7,090 nt of DNA from an uncultured Lachnospiraceae bacterium. GTDB taxonomy: Bacteria; Bacillota; Clostridia; Lachnospirales; Lachnospiraceae. Positions 5,775-7,090 of the stretch are shown here, one piece after another. Every line of letters begins with the position of its first letter. Positions within the stretch are counted from its first letter, which is position 1. The notes below the pieces were generated by a model that saw only the letters and a program-made list of their open reading frames with translations, had not been told where the DNA came from and ran no database searches. The stretch is taken from NCBI GenBank assembly GCA_947651335.1, contig CANSYV010000070.1:1-7090 (forward strand). The letters are read 5' to 3'. Made by a program: the position numbers and the translations under genes.

Positions 5775-6299
5775 ATGGAAACAGAAGATAAAAAAGAAGG
5801 ATCACTTGGGAATGTTGTCAAGGCAGGAATTCTCAGTCAAGAGAAACAAAAGGATGTTCAATTTTCAATAGACAGAGCTGGCCGCTGGTTCAGTTGGCTG
5901 GCAGGGATTATTCTGGCAATTATACCGCTTATTGTGTGCGGAATAGGGTGTTTATTATATTCTGACGAGGAGGAATTGTTAAACAATTACCAAAAATTCA
6001 TATCAGATTTTTCTGACAGCGGTTCGTTTTTGTGGTTATCTATTACCGTATTGGCAATGTCGCTGTTGGATTTGCTTTTGTATGGGATGAGGGAAACAGA
6101 GTCAGAGATAAGTCAGTTTTGGACGAAAATGTTTGTTGTTTTATCTATAATGCTGGTTGCATTGGGGATATGTATCTACATATGCAATATTCAAAGTCCT
6201 ATAAATGCAGCTTTAATGTGTGGCCTCTCATGGACAGCGTTTGCTTTCTTTTGTGTCACATCTGGAATTATAAGATTTAAATTATTAAAGGAGGCATAA
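5775..6299 (+). CDS. Four-helix integral membrane protein of unknown function
   Basis: The protein has 174 residues. The frame is open from an ATG at 5730, but that codon lies inside the -10 box of the promoter and would not be in the transcript. ATG 5775 is the first plausible start, with a modest GGGGTG ribosome site at 5762-5767. A polar, probably cytoplasmic N-terminus (METEDKKEGS ... KQKDVQFSIDRAGRW) of about 38 residues precedes four hydrophobic segments at ~40-62, 85-104, 117-138 and 143-166. An acidic loop (SDEEELLNNYQKFISDFSD) sits between the first two. I do not recognise the family. Codon and base composition are far more AT-rich than in the upstream operon. The next gene begins 4 nt after its stop, which suggests the two products work together. 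It could be a small regulatory or stress membrane protein, but nothing in the sequence decides that. Confidence 0.75.
   Translation: METEDKKEGSLGNVVKAGILSQEKQKDVQFSIDRAGRWFSWLAGIILAIIPLIVCGIGCLLYSDEEELLNNYQKFISDFSDSGSFLWLSITVLAMSLLDLLLYGMRETESEISQFWTKMFVVLSIMLVALGICIYICNIQSPINAALMCGLSWTAFAFFCVTSGIIRFKLLKEA
6289..6294 (+). promoter_or_regulatory. Ribosome binding site AGGAGG for the gene at 6304
   Basis: AAAGGAGG ends at 6294, with 9 nt to ATG 6304. An overlapping ATG at 6299 would meet a stop after ten codons, so 6304 is the start. Confidence 0.75.
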
Positions 6300-6303
6300 T
6301 GCC

Positions 6304-6585
6304 ATGGAGGTCTTTTTGTTTATTGTTTTGATTTTTACCGCAGTATTTTTAGCCATGTATTGTCCTGTACTGTGGCGGTATAAGATGTCTAAGAGGGCGG
6401 TGCAGGCTTTTCGGACAGAAATGGATTTGTTAGGAGAGCTATATAAAAGAAATGTGATGATTATTACGGAAAGGCGTGGGGAAGGTTCCAGCCGGAATTC
6501 CAGTGTTCAATTTTCTGAAGTACATGTTAATCAGTCATTTGCGGTTAATACTATTTTGGATATGATTAACCGGGAGGAAATTTAG
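6304..6585 (+). CDS. Small single-helix membrane protein of unknown function
   Basis: The protein has 93 residues. A hydrophobic N-terminal segment (~3-24, VFLFIVLIFTAVFLAMYCPV) is followed by WRYKMSKR, whose positive charges suggest the remainder is cytoplasmic. The tail contains a basic/amphipathic stretch (AFRTEMDLLGELYKRN), then IITERRGEGSSRNSS and an ordered-looking end (VHVNQSFAVNTILDMINREEI). I do not recognise the family. It has a strong ribosome site and is only 4 nt from the four-helix protein, so the two are very probably co-translated. Its stop (TAG) is followed in the same reading frame, after two codons, by the next ATG, so one interrupted longer gene is an alternative reading. 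Confidence 0.65.
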   Translation: MEVFLFIVLIFTAVFLAMYCPVLWRYKMSKRAVQAFRTEMDLLGELYKRNVMIITERRGEGSSRNSSVQFSEVHVNQSFAVNTILDMINREEI

Positions 6586-6591
6586 AATTTT

Positions 6592-7090
6592 ATGATAAGA
6601 GACTTATTTGAAAGTTTCTATGTGGGAAATGTGGATGTAATAGCCAAACGTGTGATAAAAGATAATACGGAGTTTTCATATAATAGGAATCTTGAGGGCG
6701 TTTATGAAGAATACTTAAATCAAAAAACACTTTTGAGAACCTTGATTAAAAATAGTGGCATCAACGCTATAGAAGACAAAAAACATATTTTATTAGACGG
6801 GCATAAGGTATCGGCATGTATTACTTGTGCAGTGATCAAGGTGAGATTGATAACGAATAGTCACATTGAAGATGACATAAACGGTGATAGGTATGTTTTA
6901 TACGCCGATTCGGTTATATCAACGTTGGTATTAATTTCACTTGTGCCTATTACATTTTCTATAGCGTCGGCTATCGATTCCGCACGAATTTGTTTCCCAT
7001 CTATATTTTCTGTTGCAAATACAATAGTTGACATGCCAAAGCATAACGTAAAAATCAGAATTATACCAAAAATCTTTTCCATCATTTTCT
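6592..7090 (+). CDS. Open frame running off the right edge; function unknown, 3' half doubtful
   Basis: From ATG 6592 the frame stays open for 166 codons to the window end. A GGGAGG site at 6572-6577 lies 14 nt upstream, inside the previous gene's end, which is longer than ideal. The first ~88 residues look like a real soluble domain (MIRDLFESFYVGNVDVIAKRV, NTEFSYNRNLEGVYEEYL, DKKHILLDGHKVSACITCAV). The mix of an N-terminal helix followed by strands loosely recalls NTF2/SnoaL-like folds, but I would not assert that. From about 6861 onward the frame lies opposite a minus-strand ORF with a signal peptide, and the translated sequence turns into hydrophobic, low-information residues. Either the gene really ends just past the edge and overlaps nothing real, or it is a 3'-truncated gene fused by rearrangement to its neighbour. 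The part up to ~6860 is the supported one. Confidence 0.45.
   Translation, partial: MIRDLFESFYVGNVDVIAKRVIKDNTEFSYNRNLEGVYEEYLNQKTLLRTLIKNSGINAIEDKKHILLDGHKVSACITCAVIKVRLITNSHIEDDINGDRYVLYADSVISTLVLISLVPITFSIASAIDSARICFPSIFSVANTIVDMPKHNVKIRIIPKIFSIIF
6861..7085 (-). CDS. Short secreted protein with signal peptide, possibly truncated
   Basis: The product has 74 residues on the minus strand. The N-terminus is a textbook signal peptide (MMEKIFGIILIFTLCFGM..., with a VFA cleavage site before TENIDGK at residue 25). The ~50-residue mature part (AESIADAIENVIGTSEINTN ... ESAYKTYLSPFM) is acidic and unremarkable, and it ends abruptly in SSSM. I recognise no family. ATG 7085 and ATG 7082 are both possible starts, and any ribosome site lies right of the window; only AGAAA is visible before the ATG. 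It runs opposite the open plus-strand frame from 6592, and both cannot easily be full coding genes here. The signal peptide makes this strand the likelier coding one for 6930-7085. Its short length suggests a small secreted peptide or the 5' remnant of a longer gene. Confidence 0.5.
   Translation of the reverse strand: MMEKIFGIILIFTLCFGMSTIVFATENIDGKQIRAESIADAIENVIGTSEINTNVDITESAYKTYLSPFMSSSM

Noticed and set aside
1..7090. CRISPR array, tRNA/rRNA, transposase, integrase or attachment-site repeats
   Set aside because: No regularly spaced direct repeats, RNA gene signatures or recombinase motifs were seen on either strand.

Overview
The window looks like a cell-surface fibre and pilus locus from a low-to-mid GC Gram-positive bacterium (Bacillota), most plausibly a gut clostridium of the Lachnospiraceae type. 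The grounds are a class C sortase, Gram-positive signal peptides, a TG-type C-terminal sorting signal, strong AGGAGG ribosome sites, TTG starts, and short or overlapping gene junctions. No species-level call is possible from sequence reading alone.

Positions 1-5625 form one tightly packed plus-strand operon. In order it encodes: a class C sortase whose N-terminus lies left of the window; a secreted two-domain pilin-like protein with no sorting signal; two TasA/camelysin-like proteins with SipW-type signal peptides; a third related protein with an ordinary signal peptide and a degenerate wall-sorting signal (VQTGD, membrane segment, basic residues); a MucBP-like surface protein with an acidic/Ala-rich stalk and a C-terminal membrane segment; and a SipW-type (Ser/His, S26B) signal peptidase. 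The genes join by 1-4 nt overlaps or gaps of at most 28 nt, and I see no internal terminator. The simplest reading is that the peptidase matures the TasA-like subunits, the sortase links or anchors the subunits carrying a sorting signal, and the MucBP-like and pilin-like proteins are accessory, adhesive or anchoring parts.

Positions 5626-5774 are a control region. A 13-bp perfect inverted repeat that ends in T's closes the operon. A near-consensus sigma-A promoter (TTGACA, 18 nt, TATAAT) follows immediately.

Positions 5775-7090 are clearly more AT-rich. They hold a four-helix membrane protein, a small one-helix membrane protein, and an open frame that runs off the right edge, in the same reading frame as the small gene and separated from it by one TAG. 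Opposite the end of that frame is a minus-strand ORF that begins with a convincing signal peptide. The two right-end genes conflict, and the junction may be a truncation or rearrangement point. None of the right-hand genes has a function I can name.

No RNA gene, CRISPR array, transposase or integrase was seen.
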